Assembly (NCBI GenBank): GCA_963712955.1 | Contig: CAVQKF010000014.1 | Coordinates: forward strand, 1 to 64,000 | DNA from: DATFVJ01 sp963712955 | Lineage (GTDB): Bacteria; Actinomycetota; Actinomycetes; Streptosporangiales; Streptosporangiaceae | Length of the DNA stretch: 64,000 nt | Direction: 5' to 3' | Part shown: piece by piece, positions 17,474-27,319 of the stretch | Layout of the letters: every line of letters starts with the position of its first letter | Position numbering within the stretch: the stretch's first letter is position 1 | Notes under the pieces: generated by a model | Seen by the model: only the letters and a program-made list of their open reading frames with translations | Told to the model about the DNA's origin: nothing | Databases searched by the model: none | Made by a program: the position numbers and the translations under genes

Positions 17474-17640
17474 TACGTCTCGGACGATCAGGACACCGTC
17501 CGGGGCCAACTCTCGCCGTGGATGCGTCAGGCACGCGTAAAGAGAATGCTCATCTTCGGCGAAGCACAAATGGCCATTGGCGGCTCTGAGGTCGTCCCCA
17601 AACACCTCACGGGCGACCGCTGAGGCGTGGAAGGTTGTCA
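17474..17640 (-). other. unassigned coding-like minus-strand segment
   Basis: A minus-strand frame here reads TTFHASAVAREVFGDDLRAA, then HLCFAEDEHSLYACLTHPRR and LAPDGVLIVRDVL. The composition looks protein-like, but I do not recognise the family, and no proper start or end is present between two other gene fragments. It may be another truncated gene in this scrambled stretch. Confidence 0.3.
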
Positions 17641-17644
17641 CTGA

Positions 17645-17900
17645 TTGAGGTCTGAACAGCCGCGACCGGCCTTCCAGCCAATCGTGCGGTGCACGTCCGG
17701 GGCTATACGGGCGGTGCGGCAGCAGGTTGAGGAGATTATCGGGCAGGGCCAGAACGCCCCTTTGGGGCACATCCCGTTCACTCCGCGTGCCAAGCTGTCG
17801 CTGCTTGAGGCGGCGCAACTGGGTCACAACTACGTCGGGACTGCGCACATCCTGCTGGGCCTCATCCGCGAGGGTGCGGGCGTGGCCGCCCCTCGGCGGC
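17645..17900 (+). pseudogene. ClpC-type Clp N-domain fragment
   Basis: The frame reads VRQQVEEIIGQGQNAPLGHI, then PFTPRAKLSLLEAAQLGHNY and VGTAHILLGLIREGAGVAA, which is the hallmark N-terminal repeat of ClpC unfoldases. Everything after residue ~85 is lost; no Walker motifs follow. A short stretch in the middle (LSLLEAAQLG) is shorter than the normal LELSLREALQLG. This is a partial duplicate, not the housekeeping clpC. Confidence 0.8.
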
Positions 17901-18216
17901 TATTCGCGCGGAGCCAGGCTGCCCTGACCTGTCGGCGGTCCTGCGGTTCCAGCTTGATCCGATGATCGGGCCGACCAGCTTGCATAAAATTCGTCGCCGC
18001 GGTGTATGGACATGTTCGCTTCTGCCGCCGACCGGGCAATCCACCAGAGCCCCTGGCGCCAAGACGTACTGGCCGGACGGCTTGGCAGCCACCCTGCGTC
18101 GACGCTGGACGGATAGCAATAGCGAGGAGCCGTGGCCACTCTGCTAGGCGCGCCAGCACCTCTGGATGCCTGGCCGACCGCTGCCTCAGACCCGGCGGCA
18201 ACGTAGCATTCGGCTA

Positions 18217-18516
18217 ATGGAATTTAGCCGGGAGCTGCGCGAAGACGTGATGTCGGGTGAAATCACTGTATCCTTCCGGCTGTGGCGCCGGCCCAAGGTG
18301 AGGGAGGGCGGCCAGCATCCCGTCGGTCCGGTGAAGATCGAAGTGGACTCCGTGGAACTGGTGCCCTTTGCCTCCATCACGGTCGCCGACATTCGCCGAT
18401 CCGGGGAAAGGGATCGGGAATCCCTGCGCCAGCGGGCTGCCCACGCCGGCCCGATCGCCGACGACACACTGCTCTACCGGGTGGAGTTTCACCTCGTGGC
18501 ATCCCAGGTACGCTGA
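18217..18516 (+). CDS. ASCH-like domain protein
   Basis: A 99-residue protein starting MEFSRELREDVMSGEITVSF, with LWRRPKVREGGQHPVGPVKI and VDSVELVPFASITVADIRRS. This resembles ASCH-superfamily proteins, beta-barrel RNA-binding-like domains found beside translation or stress genes. There is no Shine-Dalgarno. A tagcat box at 18204-18209, seven bases before the ATG, suggests a leaderless transcript. The frame is complete and ends at a natural stop, unlike the genes around it. Function unknown. Confidence 0.7.
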   Translation: MEFSRELREDVMSGEITVSFRLWRRPKVREGGQHPVGPVKIEVDSVELVPFASITVADIRRSGERDRESLRQRAAHAGPIADDTLLYRVEFHLVASQVR

Positions 18517-18612
18517 CCACTGGCAGGCAGGAACGCGGACCGCAGAGGTCGACCGCTCATGCCGCCCGATCGGTTCTCACTCGCAATCCAGGGTGCGGCA
18601 ATCCGATCTCGG

Positions 18613-19038
18613 TCACGTCGTCTCCCGCGGGCCCACGACCGCGTGTGCGAGGCGTACCTGCGTGCCTTTGCGAAGGGAGTTGGGAATCTCCGCGATCTCA
18701 TCAACATGGCGGACCACTGACTGCAGATCCTCTTCCGGGGCACCGCCCTCGATCTCCACCGAGTACGTAATGCCGGTCGATACCGCGGGCTGGCCGCTAT
18801 ATTCCCCGTCGGCCGTGATCACGACCCGGGTAAGTTCAATGCCCCGCCTCGACGCCTCCCTGAACAGGTCGTTGGACACGCAGCCAGCGACAGCGAGATG
18901 CAGCAACTCGCCGCCGTTGAACCCGCGGCCGCCGCCACCCGCCTCCTGCGGGCTGTCGACCACCAGCGTGTGCGGGCCCGCAGCGCCCAAAGCCGTGACG
19001 GCGCCGTCGACATTCCTGACTTCAACTTCGAAACCCAT
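18613..19038 (-). CDS. OsmC/Ohr-family protein
   Basis: A complete 141-residue OsmC-family protein. ATG 19038 follows a GGAGG site. The helix FNGGELLHLAVAGCVSNDLF carries the conserved cysteine of OsmC/Ohr peroxidases. A second conserved cysteine is not obvious in the later helix (VVRHVDEIAEIPNSL), so it may be an OsmC-like protein without typical Ohr activity. Typical roles are organic-peroxide reduction or stress protection in the cytosol. Confidence 0.85.
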   Translation of the reverse strand: MGFEVEVRNVDGAVTALGAAGPHTLVVDSPQEAGGGGRGFNGGELLHLAVAGCVSNDLFREASRRGIELTRVVITADGEYSGQPAVSTGITYSVEIEGGAPEEDLQSVVRHVDEIAEIPNSLRKGTQVRLAHAVVGPRETT

Positions 19039-19311
19039 GGCCTACCTCCAGTCCCGCCATCCTGCCGGACGAGTTCACCCGCGAGCAGGATCGCAGGTGC
19101 CAGAACGCGAACTCAGCCGATCACTGATCCGGGCGGCCAACCATCCAGCACCCAGATAGCGGTCCCTGACGCGCACGAAAGCGCCCCCTCAATTGCCCCG
19201 AGTGGGAATGCAGGACCCTCCTCTGGTCAGCTGCAGAGCCATCTCCGGCCCCGAGGCTGTCAGTGATGGCCACCGTAACGGGCCCAAGGGCTGGCCCGGC
19301 CCCCCCCGCTG

Positions 19312-19762
19312 ATGAAGACTGTCGCCATGGGCACCCCAGAGCCGCAGCGCGCGCGCTGGCCAGAGCATCTTCCCGTGGGTGCGGTGCGTGTCGTGCGGTG
19401 GAGCGCGCGTTACGACGAGACGGTCGTTTTGCCGGGACACCATTGGGCTGCCTGTGCTGGAACCCTTCCACGACGGCTACGGCCTGGATGTGGCGATCCT
19501 GGGCCTGCCCGGCGGCCCGGTCCACGTGGAGATCGTCCGTTTGGCACAGGCGCCGCACCCGGCGCATGGACTTGATCAGCTTGTCTTCTAGCTGCCGGGC
19601 GCTGCCGCCCAAGAGCGCATCACGGCCCGGCTGGCCGCCGCGGGTGTCCACCCGGTTGCGCAGATCGATTGCTGGCAGGCCAACGGCGGCGTTACCTACC
19701 AGGACCCAGACGGGCGGGAAGTGGTGTTCGCGTCCTGGATCTATGGCCCGCCGGGATCCTGA
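19312..19762 (+). pseudogene. VOC (glyoxalase/bleomycin-resistance) family protein, broken
   Basis: The first frame supplies VGAVRVVRWSARYDETV. After a shift near 19425 the second gives CRDTIGLPVLEPFHDGYGLD, then VAILGLPGGPVHVEIVRLAQ and HGLDQLVF. An in-frame TAG at 19589-19591 interrupts it, after which the same frame resumes LPGAAAQERITARLAAAGVH and ends QDPDGREVVFASWIYGPPGS. All parts of a VOC monomer are recognisable, so one frameshift and one stop separate it from a normal gene. The real TGA is at 19760-19762. Confidence 0.75.
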
Positions 19763-19906
19763 CCAGGGGCAACAGACGTGCAGACACCCTCAGCAAACGC
19801 CCGCACATGCTTGGTATGGAGGAGGATGCGAAGCCTGCACCGGCTGGCGGAGCGAAGCACCGTCGCGCCATCGTCGGCGAAACGGCGCCGGACGGCTGCT
19901 TTCCCG

Positions 19907-20392
19907 TCACGTGATGTGGACGCCCTGGCCGGCGGAACGTGCAGTGGCGGTCAGAACAACGTCGCAGAACGCTGCGCGGCCAAAGGGCAGCACGGCGGCC
20001 AGCCGGGCGGCGATCTGCCGGAAGTCCGGCAGGTCCTTCGCCCCGGAGACGACGAGGCTCGGGGCGGTGATCGCGGACAGCTCGACGGCGACCTCGATGG
20101 GCTCGTCCTCCTCGGGCGCTGCCAGCTGCACGTCGAAGGCGTGACGCTGCATCAGCCGCACCTGCTCCCGGGCCGGCTCGAGCAGGCCCACGACATCATC
20201 GGCATCGTTGTACACCCCCTGCGGCACAGGCGTCTGGCCGAAGCCGCGGAAATCGCAGCGCACCGCGCGGTACCCGGCGTCCACGAAGACCGGCCACTGC
20301 GGATCCCACATCCGGCGGTCGCAAACCGTGGAATGCAAGAGGACCAGCGCCGGCCCCGTGCCCGCTGAATCATAAGAAAGCATTGCCGCCAA
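19907..20392 (-). pseudogene. alpha/beta hydrolase with internal deletion
   Basis: The N-terminus is a standard alpha/beta hydrolase (LVLLHSTVCDRRMWDPQWPV with the oxyanion region, then YRAVRCDFRGFGQTPVPQGV). After DDVVGLLE the sequence jumps straight to late-domain sequence (AREQVRLMQRHAFDVQ, then APSLVVSGAKDLPDFRQIAA). The nucleophile elbow (GxSxG) and about 70-80 neighbouring residues are missing without loss of frame. The end also diverges before the catalytic histidine. At 161 residues it is roughly 100 residues too short. It cannot be a catalytically normal hydrolase. Confidence 0.7.
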
Positions 20393-20461
20393 AATAGACC
20401 TTTGCCCGAGGGCAGCTGTTGGTGCTGCAGGCCATGAGCCGGATGAGGAGCGGCGGTGTGG

Positions 20462-21099
20462 CTAGGTGCCGGTCGGGAGGAGCGCGTTGATGACCCGGGC
20501 CGCGCGGTCGGGATCGGGGTGCTCGCCGGTAATGAGCCCGAGGTAGATGTAGGACTCCATGATGCGGACCAGCACGTAGGGCAGGTCGTCCCGGGGCACG
20601 ACGGCCTCGAGGCGCCCGGCGGCCACCTCGCCGTCGACGAGGTCGCCGACCAGCGCGATGAGCCGGGTCTCGAAGTCGGAGGCCCTGGTGGTCAGCAGGC
20701 GCAGCGCCAGGTCGCCTTCGCGGTCGAGAAAGCGCTGCATGCCCGGGTTGGCCATGACGCCGCGGACCGTCCCGGTGATGACGGCCGCGGCCGGTGACTG
20801 GCCGGCAGGCCAGGGACTGGCTGATGTTGCTGTGCGACGTGCGCAGCCTGTTCGACGGTGGGGTCGATCAGCGACCAGAGGATCTCGGTGAGCAGTTGCT
20901 CGCGGGAGCCGACCCAGCGGTAGAGGGTGGCCCGGTCAACGCCGAGTTCCCGGGCCAGGGCCTGCATGTCGACGCGGTCACCGGCGAGAAAGGTCCGGCG
21001 GGCCTGGCGGAAGGCGTCGAGCGCGGTCGGGCGCGTCGTGGTCCCCGCGAGCTGCCGCTGCAGCGGCGTGCCCGGGTGGCGCGGACGGCGGGCGGTCAT
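20462..21099 (-). CDS. TetR family regulator, QsdR-type C-terminal domain (frameshifted)
   Basis: ATG 21099 opens a TetR protein. The DNA-binding part has DAFRQARRTFLAGDRVDMQA, then LARELGVDRATLYRWVGSRE. The C-terminal domain lies in another frame (GMQRFLDREGDLALRLLTTR and YVLVRIMESYIYLGLITGEH). The frames join near 20800-20820 with one indel. The C-terminal sequence resembles QsdR-type regulators. It is divergent from the carboxylesterase gene at 21224 with 124 bases between, so it probably controls that gene. Confidence 0.7.
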
Positions 21100-21223
21100 C
21101 CGGGCTGGCTCCGTTCTGCGGCGACTGGCGGGTGTTCCTGCGGCGGCCCGGCGACCTTGACATGACCAGGGCCCTGAGGGACAGTTTGCAACAGATCGTG
21201 CAAACGTCGCAATGGAGAGACGC

Positions 21224-22733
21224 ATGAGCGAGATGACGCCGCATCCGGTGGTTCGCCTCAAGGACGGGACCGTACGCGGCACGGCGGAATCCGGGGTCTC
21301 AGCGTTTCTCGGGCTCCCCTACGCGGCCGCTCCGTTCGGCGCCGAACCGGATGCGGCCGCCGCAGCCCGTCCAGGCGCTGGGACGGCGAACGCGACGCGA
21401 CGGGGTTCGGGCCGACCGTGCCCAAGGGCGACTACCCGCCGCAGTACGCCACGCTGTTCCCCGAGGTGGTGATCCCGGGTGAGGAGTGCCTGAACCTCAA
21501 CGTGTGGACACCCGACCCGGCCGCCACGCGGGCTGCCGGTGCTGGTGTGGATCCATGGCGGCTCGTTCATGAACGGGTCCGGCTCGGTGGGCGCGTACAA
21601 CGGCGCGGCGTTCGCCCGCGACGGCATCGTGTGCGTGACCATCAACTACCGGCTGTCCGCGGAGGGCTTCCTGTTCCTCGACGACGGCATCGCCAATCTC
21701 GGCCTGCTCGATCAGCTCGCGGCCCTGCGGTGGGTGCAGGACAACATCTCCGCGTTCGGGGGCGACCCGGCCCGCGTCACCGTCGCCGGTGAGTCAGCCG
21801 GGGCCATGAGCGTCACCACGCTGCTGTCGATGCCGCTCGCCGAGGGCCTGTTCGCCCAGGCCATCACGCAAAGCGGCGCGGCGGCCCACACGCTCACCCC
21901 GGACGCGGCCCGCATGGTGGGCGGCTACCTCGCCGACGCGCTCGGTGTCCCGGCTGACCGGGACTCGATCAAGGCGGTTCCGCTGGAGAAGTTCGTGCGG
22001 GCCGCCTCGGACCTGGTGGTGGAGGTGCAGACCACCCCCGACCCGGCCAGGTGGGGACAGCTGGCGCTGAGCCTGCTGCCGTTCGCGCCCGCCGTCGACG
22101 GCTCGGTCCTTCCGCAGGCGCCGATCCCCGCCATCGCCGCCGGGCAGGGACGCGGGGTCCGCCTGCTGGCCGGATCGAACCGTGAGGAAGCCCGGCTGTT
22201 CCTGGTCGCGCCGGCCAGCATCGATCTCATCGACGAGGCCACGCTCGCCGCCGCCGCGGGCGCGTACGGCCTGTCGGCCGGACGATCTCGCCGTCTACCG
22301 GCGCAACCGGCCGGGCGCCAGCCCCGGCGACGTCCTGGCCGCCGTGATCACCGACTGGTTCTTCGCCATCCCGCTCCTCCGGGTCGCCGAAGCCCGGGCC
22401 GCATCGGGGGCCGGCGGCACCTGGGTCTACCGTTTCGACCACCCCGCGCCCGAGGACAACCAGCGGCTCGGGGCGTGCCACGCGGCCGAGATCCCGTTCG
22501 TGTTCGGCACCATCAGCCGCGACGACGTCCATCCCCTGCATCGGCCACACGCCCTCCCAGGCCGTCGCCGACCAGGCCCACTGGCGTATGGGTCAGACTT
22601 CATCACCACCGGAGACCCGGGCTGGGCGGCCTACGACACCACCAGCCGGACCACCGGCCTGCTCACCGACGTCATTAACGCCACCGACGACCCGGCGGGC
22701 GACGAGCGCGCGTGCTGGGAGGGAATCCGCTAG
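21224..22733 (+). pseudogene. type-B carboxylesterase/lipase, multiply frameshifted
   Basis: The pieces form one carboxylesterase of about 500 residues. ATG 21224 (SD GGAGAG) gives VRLKDGTVRGTAESGVSAFL. Another frame gives PGEECLNLNVWTPDPA. A long third frame holds VLVWIHGGSFMNGSGS, the nucleophile elbow VTVAGESAGAMSVTTLLSMP and the ITQSGAAAHTL region. A fourth gives WVYRFDHPAPEDNQ and ends at 22733. Frameshifts are near 21350, 21530, 22280 and 22550. The catalytic Ser (GESAG) and the oxyanion HGG are intact, so ancestral function is clear: hydrolysis of carboxylic esters. The frameshift density is the highest in the window. Confidence 0.8.
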
Positions 22734-22996
22734 CAACTCATGAAGCAACTCCCTGCTCAAGCAAAAGCGTGGCCGCGGTGCGACGGGTGGGGGTGGTGAC
22801 GAGCCGGAAGCCTGGCGGGCTCGCGCTCGTGATGGTGCCGGTCGCGTGGGAGCGGCCTAGTAAGTGGCCGGAGCACAACACACCGCTAGGACTGCATTCC
22901 CAGATCCACGCCAGCCGACTGTCATATCCGGATGCTGCGGCCCGTCTCGCCGGTATTCCGGTGTCCGACTCCAGCACTGGCCCGCGGCGAGGCCGG

Positions 22997-24442
22997 TCAG
23001 GCGAACACCTGCGGCGGGCGCCTCGTCCATGGGCGGGCTTGCTCGAGCTGTGCCGCGAGACGGAAGAGAGTTGCCTCGTCGCCGAACCGGCCGAGGAAGT
23101 GCACGCCGACGGGGACGCCGTCGGCGTTCCACCACAGTGGCACCGACATCGCCGGCTGCCCGGTGATGTTGGCGATCACACCGGAGTAGGCCACTGTCCG
23201 GCCGCCGCGCTCGAGTGCGCGCAGCGGCTCGGTCTCGGTCGACACGATTTCGCCGAGCGGAGCTGGCGGTTCCGACAGCGTCGGCGTCAGCCACACATCG
23301 ACTCCTGTGAAGAAGTCGGCCACCCGTCGCGCGTAGGCCTGGGTGTCTTCGACCGCGAGGAGGTAGCTGGCGGCGCTGACCTGGCGCCCGGCGTCCCAGA
23401 ACGCGCGGGTGAGGGGCTCGATCTCGCCGGGCCGGGGCTCGCGGCCCAGCCGGCGGATCCAGTACGCCAGTATCCACGCCGTTGCGGCGTTGAACCCGGT
23501 CCCGATCGCCGCGCCGACCTCCGGTGTTATTTCCGGCAGCTGCGCGTCGACGATGTAGTGGTCAAGCGATTGACACAGGGCGACCGCGTCGTCGAGCGCG
23601 GCGACGCAGTCGGGGTGGCCGGGCGAGCCGTCGGCGGTGCGCGCGGTACAGGCGATGCGCAGCCGGCCGGGATCGGCGCGGACCTCGTCGCTGAACCGGC
23701 CTGCCGCCGGCGGCGCCCAGTAGGGGTAGCCGAGCGCCGGCCCGGCCGTCGCGTCCAGCAGCGCGGCGCTGTCGCGTACCGACCGCGTCAGCGCGTGCTC
23801 GACAGCGCCGCCGCTGACGGCGTCGCCGTACTCCGGCCCGAGCGGGTTCCGCGCCCGGGTCGGCTTGAGGGCAAACAGGCCGCAGGCCGACGCCGGGTAG
23901 CGCAGCGAGCCACCGAGGTCGTTGCCGTGTGCCATCGCCACCATGCCCGAAGCGACGGCCGCGGCCGACCCGCCGCTCGAACCGCTCGTCGACCGGGTTA
24001 CATCCCAGGGGTTGCGGGTCGCTCCAAACAACACGGGTTCGCAGGTCGGCGCCATCCCGAATTCCGGAGTGTTCGTCTTGCCGACGACCACCAGACCGGC
24101 CCGGCGCAGCCGCACCACGATCTCAGAATCAAACGAGGAGGTATTGTCGCGCAGGAACACTGACCCTTCGGTGAACCGGGCCCCGCTGCTCTCGGCGATC
24201 AGGTCCTTGAGCAGGTAAGGCACCCCCGCGAACGGGCCGCTCACGCCGCGGTCCACCCGCGAGATCGCATCGTCGAACATCGGGGTAACGACGGCGTTCA
24301 GCGCCGGGTTCAGCCTCTCGATCCGCTCGATCGCCCACTCGACCAGCTCGGCCGCTGTCACCTCACGGCGCCGCACCAGCTCCGCCTGACCCATCCCGTC
24401 CAGCGACGCGACCTCGGCTGCCGGACTTGTTGCCCCGGTCAC
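22997..24442 (-). CDS. amidase (amidase signature family)
   Basis: An intact 481-residue amidase with the complete Ser-cisSer-Lys triad: K79 in VPYLLKD, S155 in STSGSSGGSAAAVASG and S179 in HGNDLGGSLRYPAS. The C-terminal region shows ITGQPAMSVPLWWNADGVPV, the usual ending of the fold. The start is GTG 24442, with no strong ribosome binding site. Such cytosolic enzymes hydrolyse small or aryl amides. It is single, uninterrupted and flanked by broken genes, so its integrity argues against a uniform error rate across this region. Confidence 0.92.
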   Translation of the reverse strand: MTGATSPAAEVASLDGMGQAELVRRREVTAAELVEWAIERIERLNPALNAVVTPMFDDAISRVDRGVSGPFAGVPYLLKDLIAESSGARFTEGSVFLRDNTSSFDSEIVVRLRRAGLVVVGKTNTPEFGMAPTCEPVLFGATRNPWDVTRSTSGSSGGSAAAVASGMVAMAHGNDLGGSLRYPASACGLFALKPTRARNPLGPEYGDAVSGGAVEHALTRSVRDSAALLDATAGPALGYPYWAPPAAGRFSDEVRADPGRLRIACTARTADGSPGHPDCVAALDDAVALCQSLDHYIVDAQLPEITPEVGAAIGTGFNAATAWILAYWIRRLGREPRPGEIEPLTRAFWDAGRQVSAASYLLAVEDTQAYARRVADFFTGVDVWLTPTLSEPPAPLGEIVSTETEPLRALERGGRTVAYSGVIANITGQPAMSVPLWWNADGVPVGVHFLGRFGDEATLFRLAAQLEQARPWTRRPPQVFA

Positions 24443-25044
24443 GGGTGATAACTGCCAGGAAACATGACGCCCCCTTACTCACGGGCCCGCGTAAGCCGCC
24501 ATCGTGGGCGCCTCAGGCACCCACATCTCGCAAGCGATCTCGCGGACAACTGGAATCTTGGAGCATACCGCCTCCCGATGGCCCGTCTGAAGGTCCTCCG
24601 TAGGCCATCCGTAGGCCATCCAAGACCATGTCTCACTCCAACGGATCGCACCCCAGCGGCAAGCCGGGAAGCTAACTTCGCCATGTGCCGGCCCGGTCAC
24701 CAGTCGGCTCGGTGGCGTTGGCCTGCGCGGACCCGTCAGTGACGGCGCCTCGTGGTTGCGGTGGTCATGACCGTTCGTCGCTTTGAGATTGGTCAGGGCA
24801 ATGAACGTAACGAGACGGCCGGTCCCGGCGCATGGGGCAATTACCTCATCTTCCGGGGAGCCAGGGGCTGGCGATTTCCGTTCCGGGCACATAGCGCGCA
24901 AGTGCAGGGACCGCGGCAGGTCCAGTGGCGAGACGCGGCGCCGCAGCACGTTCCCGCTCACCGGCCTGTCACCCCTCGGTCACCGTAGCGTCCTAGCTTA
25001 ATGAGGGGCGACCTCTTGAGGGGGTGCGGTGAAACTCAATTCTG
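24443..25044. other. intergenic region, no gene recognised
   Basis: About 600 bases between the amidase gene and a glycosyltransferase fragment. Open frames exist on both strands but show no known domain and no good start signals. A short tandem duplication (cgtaggccatc twice) lies at about 24598-24619. A promoter for rightward transcription is expected but could not be assigned. Confidence 0.4.
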
Positions 25045-25287
25045 ATGCCGGTCTACAACGAGGCAACGACTCTATCGGCCGTGGTGAAGAGAGCGCTGGA
25101 CGTGCGCTATCCGTGTGACGTCGAGCCAGTCCTCGTCGACGACGGCAGTACAGATGGATGCGTCACGGCCCTCGACGCTGTGACCGACCCGCGGCTCCGG
25201 GTCATCCGCCAGGCCCGCAACCAGGGCAAGGGCGCAGCGGTGCGTGCAAACGGCAGCCGCGTCCCGCGGCGAGGCGGCGCCGCGTGA
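25045..25287 (+). pseudogene. glycosyltransferase family 2 N-terminal fragment
   Basis: The frame starts MPVYNEATTLSAVVKRALDV and contains VEPVLVDDGSTDGCVTALDA and RLRVIRQARNQGKGAAVRA. This is the nucleotide-sugar-binding N-terminus of GT2 enzymes (DDGSTDG motif, NQGKGAA). After 70 residues it degenerates and stops; the acceptor-binding half is lost. It lies directly upstream of an intact NDP-sugar enzyme, so the pair may be remnants of a sugar-transfer operon. Confidence 0.75.
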
Positions 25288-25371
25288 AGCTCGCGGTCTA
25301 GTTATGGCCGGCCTGGCGGCTCACAACCCCGGTCCGCAGTCGGTAATGGTTCAGGGAGAGATGAGGACATC

Positions 25372-26406
25372 ATGGCAACGAAATCTTCCCGGCGGTTCCT
25401 GCACGCTGTCGTCACCGGCGGGGCGGGCTTTCTGGGCTCACATCTGTGCGAGCGGCTCCTCGCCAACGGGACGACCGTCGTCTGTCTCGACAACTTCTTG
25501 ACTGGCACGCCGGACAACGTCGCACATCTGATACCAAACCAACGTTTTCGGCTCGTCAGGTGTGACGTGACCGACTTCGTCCATGTCCCGGGTGAGGTCG
25601 ACCTCGTCCTGCACTTCGCGTCCCCGGCATCACCCGCTGACTACCTGCGGCTACCCATCCACACGCTGAAGGTGGGCAGCCTGGGCACACTGCACGCGCT
25701 GGGACTCGCCCACGACAAGAAGGCGAGGTTTGTCCTGGCCTCGACCTCGGAGACTTACGGCGACCCACTGGAGCACCCGCAGTCGGAGACATATTGGGGC
25801 AACGTCAATCCAGTGGGCCCGCGTGGCGTCTACGATGAGGCCAAGCGGTTCGCCGAGGCACTGACCACCGCGTACCGGACGGCAGCCGGAGCCGACACCG
25901 CAATCGCGAGGATATTCAACACATACGGCCCTCGTATGCGCCCGGAAGACGGCCGGGCAATTCCTACGTTCATACAACAGGCCCTGACCGGGGAGCCGAT
26001 CACGGTTACCGGCGACGGCAACCAGACCCGTTCCGTCTGCTACGTCGACGATACGGTTCAAGGTATTCTCGCGCTTGCCGCAAGTGATCAACCGGGCCCG
26101 GTAAACATCGGCAACCCAGACGAGATGAAGGTACTCGATTTGGCCCGGTCGATTAAGACGACGACCGCCAGCGATGCGCCGATCCGGTTTGTCGACAGGC
26201 CGGTCGACGATCCCAAGGTCCGCCGTCCCGATACCAGGCTGGCGTGGAGCTCCTTGGGATGGCGGCCGGAGGTTTCGTGGCAGGAAGGGCTGGCAGCGAC
26301 GATCGCCTGGTTCAGCGGCCAGTTGACCGGTCGCGGAAATCTTCATGCGGAGTACCTGACAGCAGCGGCGGCCGAACGTGAGCGCGACGCTGTCCCGATT
26401 TCCTAG
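25372..26406 (+). CDS. NAD-dependent epimerase, UDP-glucuronate decarboxylase (UDP-xylose synthase)-like
   Basis: A complete 344-residue extended SDR. The NAD loop is VTGGAGFLGSHLCERLLANG (residues 14-33), the catalytic Tyr/Lys are Y154 and K158 in RGVYDEAKRFAE, and STSETYGDP precedes them. The FASPASPADYLRLPIHTLKV segment is characteristic of UDP-glucuronate decarboxylases. It would supply UDP-xylose or a related NDP-sugar. It converges with the biosynthetic operon, which encodes two glycosyltransferase-type proteins, so it may provide the sugar donor. That link is inference. GGAGAG lies about ten bases before ATG 25372. Confidence 0.85.
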   Translation: MATKSSRRFLHAVVTGGAGFLGSHLCERLLANGTTVVCLDNFLTGTPDNVAHLIPNQRFRLVRCDVTDFVHVPGEVDLVLHFASPASPADYLRLPIHTLKVGSLGTLHALGLAHDKKARFVLASTSETYGDPLEHPQSETYWGNVNPVGPRGVYDEAKRFAEALTTAYRTAAGADTAIARIFNTYGPRMRPEDGRAIPTFIQQALTGEPITVTGDGNQTRSVCYVDDTVQGILALAASDQPGPVNIGNPDEMKVLDLARSIKTTTASDAPIRFVDRPVDDPKVRRPDTRLAWSSLGWRPEVSWQEGLAATIAWFSGQLTGRGNLHAEYLTAAAAERERDAVPIS

Positions 26407-26411
26407 ACGTA

Positions 26412-26460
26412 GGCAGCGAATCTTATACCGCCGAGGATCGCGGCTGCGCCGCGAGCTGCC
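26412..26460. terminator. nested inverted repeats between convergent genes
   Basis: An outer pair ggcagc (26412-26417) and gctgcc (26455-26460) encloses a GC-rich hairpin cgcggc-tgc-gccgcg at 26439-26453. It sits between the convergent epimerase and CPBP genes and could terminate both transcripts. Confidence 0.4.
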
Positions 26461-26548
26461 GCAGTCGTGGTGACGTGGTGAAATTCTGGCGAGGAGGCCC
26501 CCGCGTTTTCCCAGACCGCTCTCCGAACCCGGCGTGGCTGGCCCGCGC

Positions 26549-27241
26549 TCACCTCGTGAGGACGAGCACGACAATGGTGGCATCCGCCGCGACGTGAGTA
26601 ATCCACGGCAGCAGCAGGCCTCGCGAGCGCAGCCGGATCACACCTAGTGTGACGCCGTAGAAACCCGCCAGTGTCGCACCGATGGCGCCGCTCGGAAAGC
26701 CGTGCAGGTGCAGCGCGCCGAACGACAGTGCCTGCACCGCTATCGCGGCGGCGGGGCTCATTCCACTGGCCTGCAGCGTGTTGAGGAAGATGCCCCGGAA
26801 CGCCACCTCCTCCGCCGCCGCGTTCACTATGACAAATGCGATACCGAGCGGAACGAGCACGGGCATGGGCGTTCGGGCCACGATTGAGGTGTAAGTGGCG
26901 GGAACGCCTCCGCCGGTCAGGTGCTGCCAGCCGACGAGGGCTGCGGCGGCGACGACGACTGTCAGCGCGGCCAGCCACAGTATTCCGCGCCACTTATCGG
27001 TACGCGTGCCTAGCTCGAACCCCCGATCCACCCGCCCACCAGGCAGGCACACCGCCGTGCAGGCCAATGCGAGCGGGACCGGCCACAGCAAGCCTGGTAC
27101 GAGCAGCAGCATGCCGGTAATCCCGGCCACCGTGGCGGCCGCGCGGACGCGCGGGGCTGCCATGCCGGCGAGCAGCGCCGCGCAGGAGAGCCCGATCTCT
27201 GGGCCTCGTGGCAAAACGAGGAGGAGCGGGGGCACCGCCAC
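26549..27241 (-). CDS. CPBP-family intramembrane metalloprotease
   Basis: A 230-residue, multi-helix membrane protein. The CPBP (CAAX protease/bacteriocin processing) motifs are complete: E144-E145 and R149 in AAAEEVAFRG, H178/H180 in FGALHLHGFPSG, and H216 in LPWITHVAAD. It starts at GTG 27241, 78 bases after the GT87 gene, and is the last gene of the minus-strand operon. CPBP proteins in biosynthetic clusters are linked to self-immunity, processing or membrane-protein turnover. Here immunity to a lipopeptide-like product is a plausible guess. Confidence 0.85.
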   Translation of the reverse strand: MAVPPLLLVLPRGPEIGLSCAALLAGMAAPRVRAAATVAGITGMLLLVPGLLWPVPLALACTAVCLPGGRVDRGFELGTRTDKWRGILWLAALTVVVAAAALVGWQHLTGGGVPATYTSIVARTPMPVLVPLGIAFVIVNAAAEEVAFRGIFLNTLQASGMSPAAAIAVQALSFGALHLHGFPSGAIGATLAGFYGVTLGVIRLRSRGLLLPWITHVAADATIVVLVLTR

Positions 27242-27319
27242 GATGGCGACAGCGGCAAGCGCCGACCATCGCCGGGCTCGCCCACGACGGGCACCGGCAC
27301 AGGCTCGCTGGCTCTAACC

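Noticed and set aside
24479..24961. Minus-strand 160-codon frame downstream of the amidase gene's start region
   Set aside because: No recognisable motif, poor start context and mixed composition. Left as intergenic.
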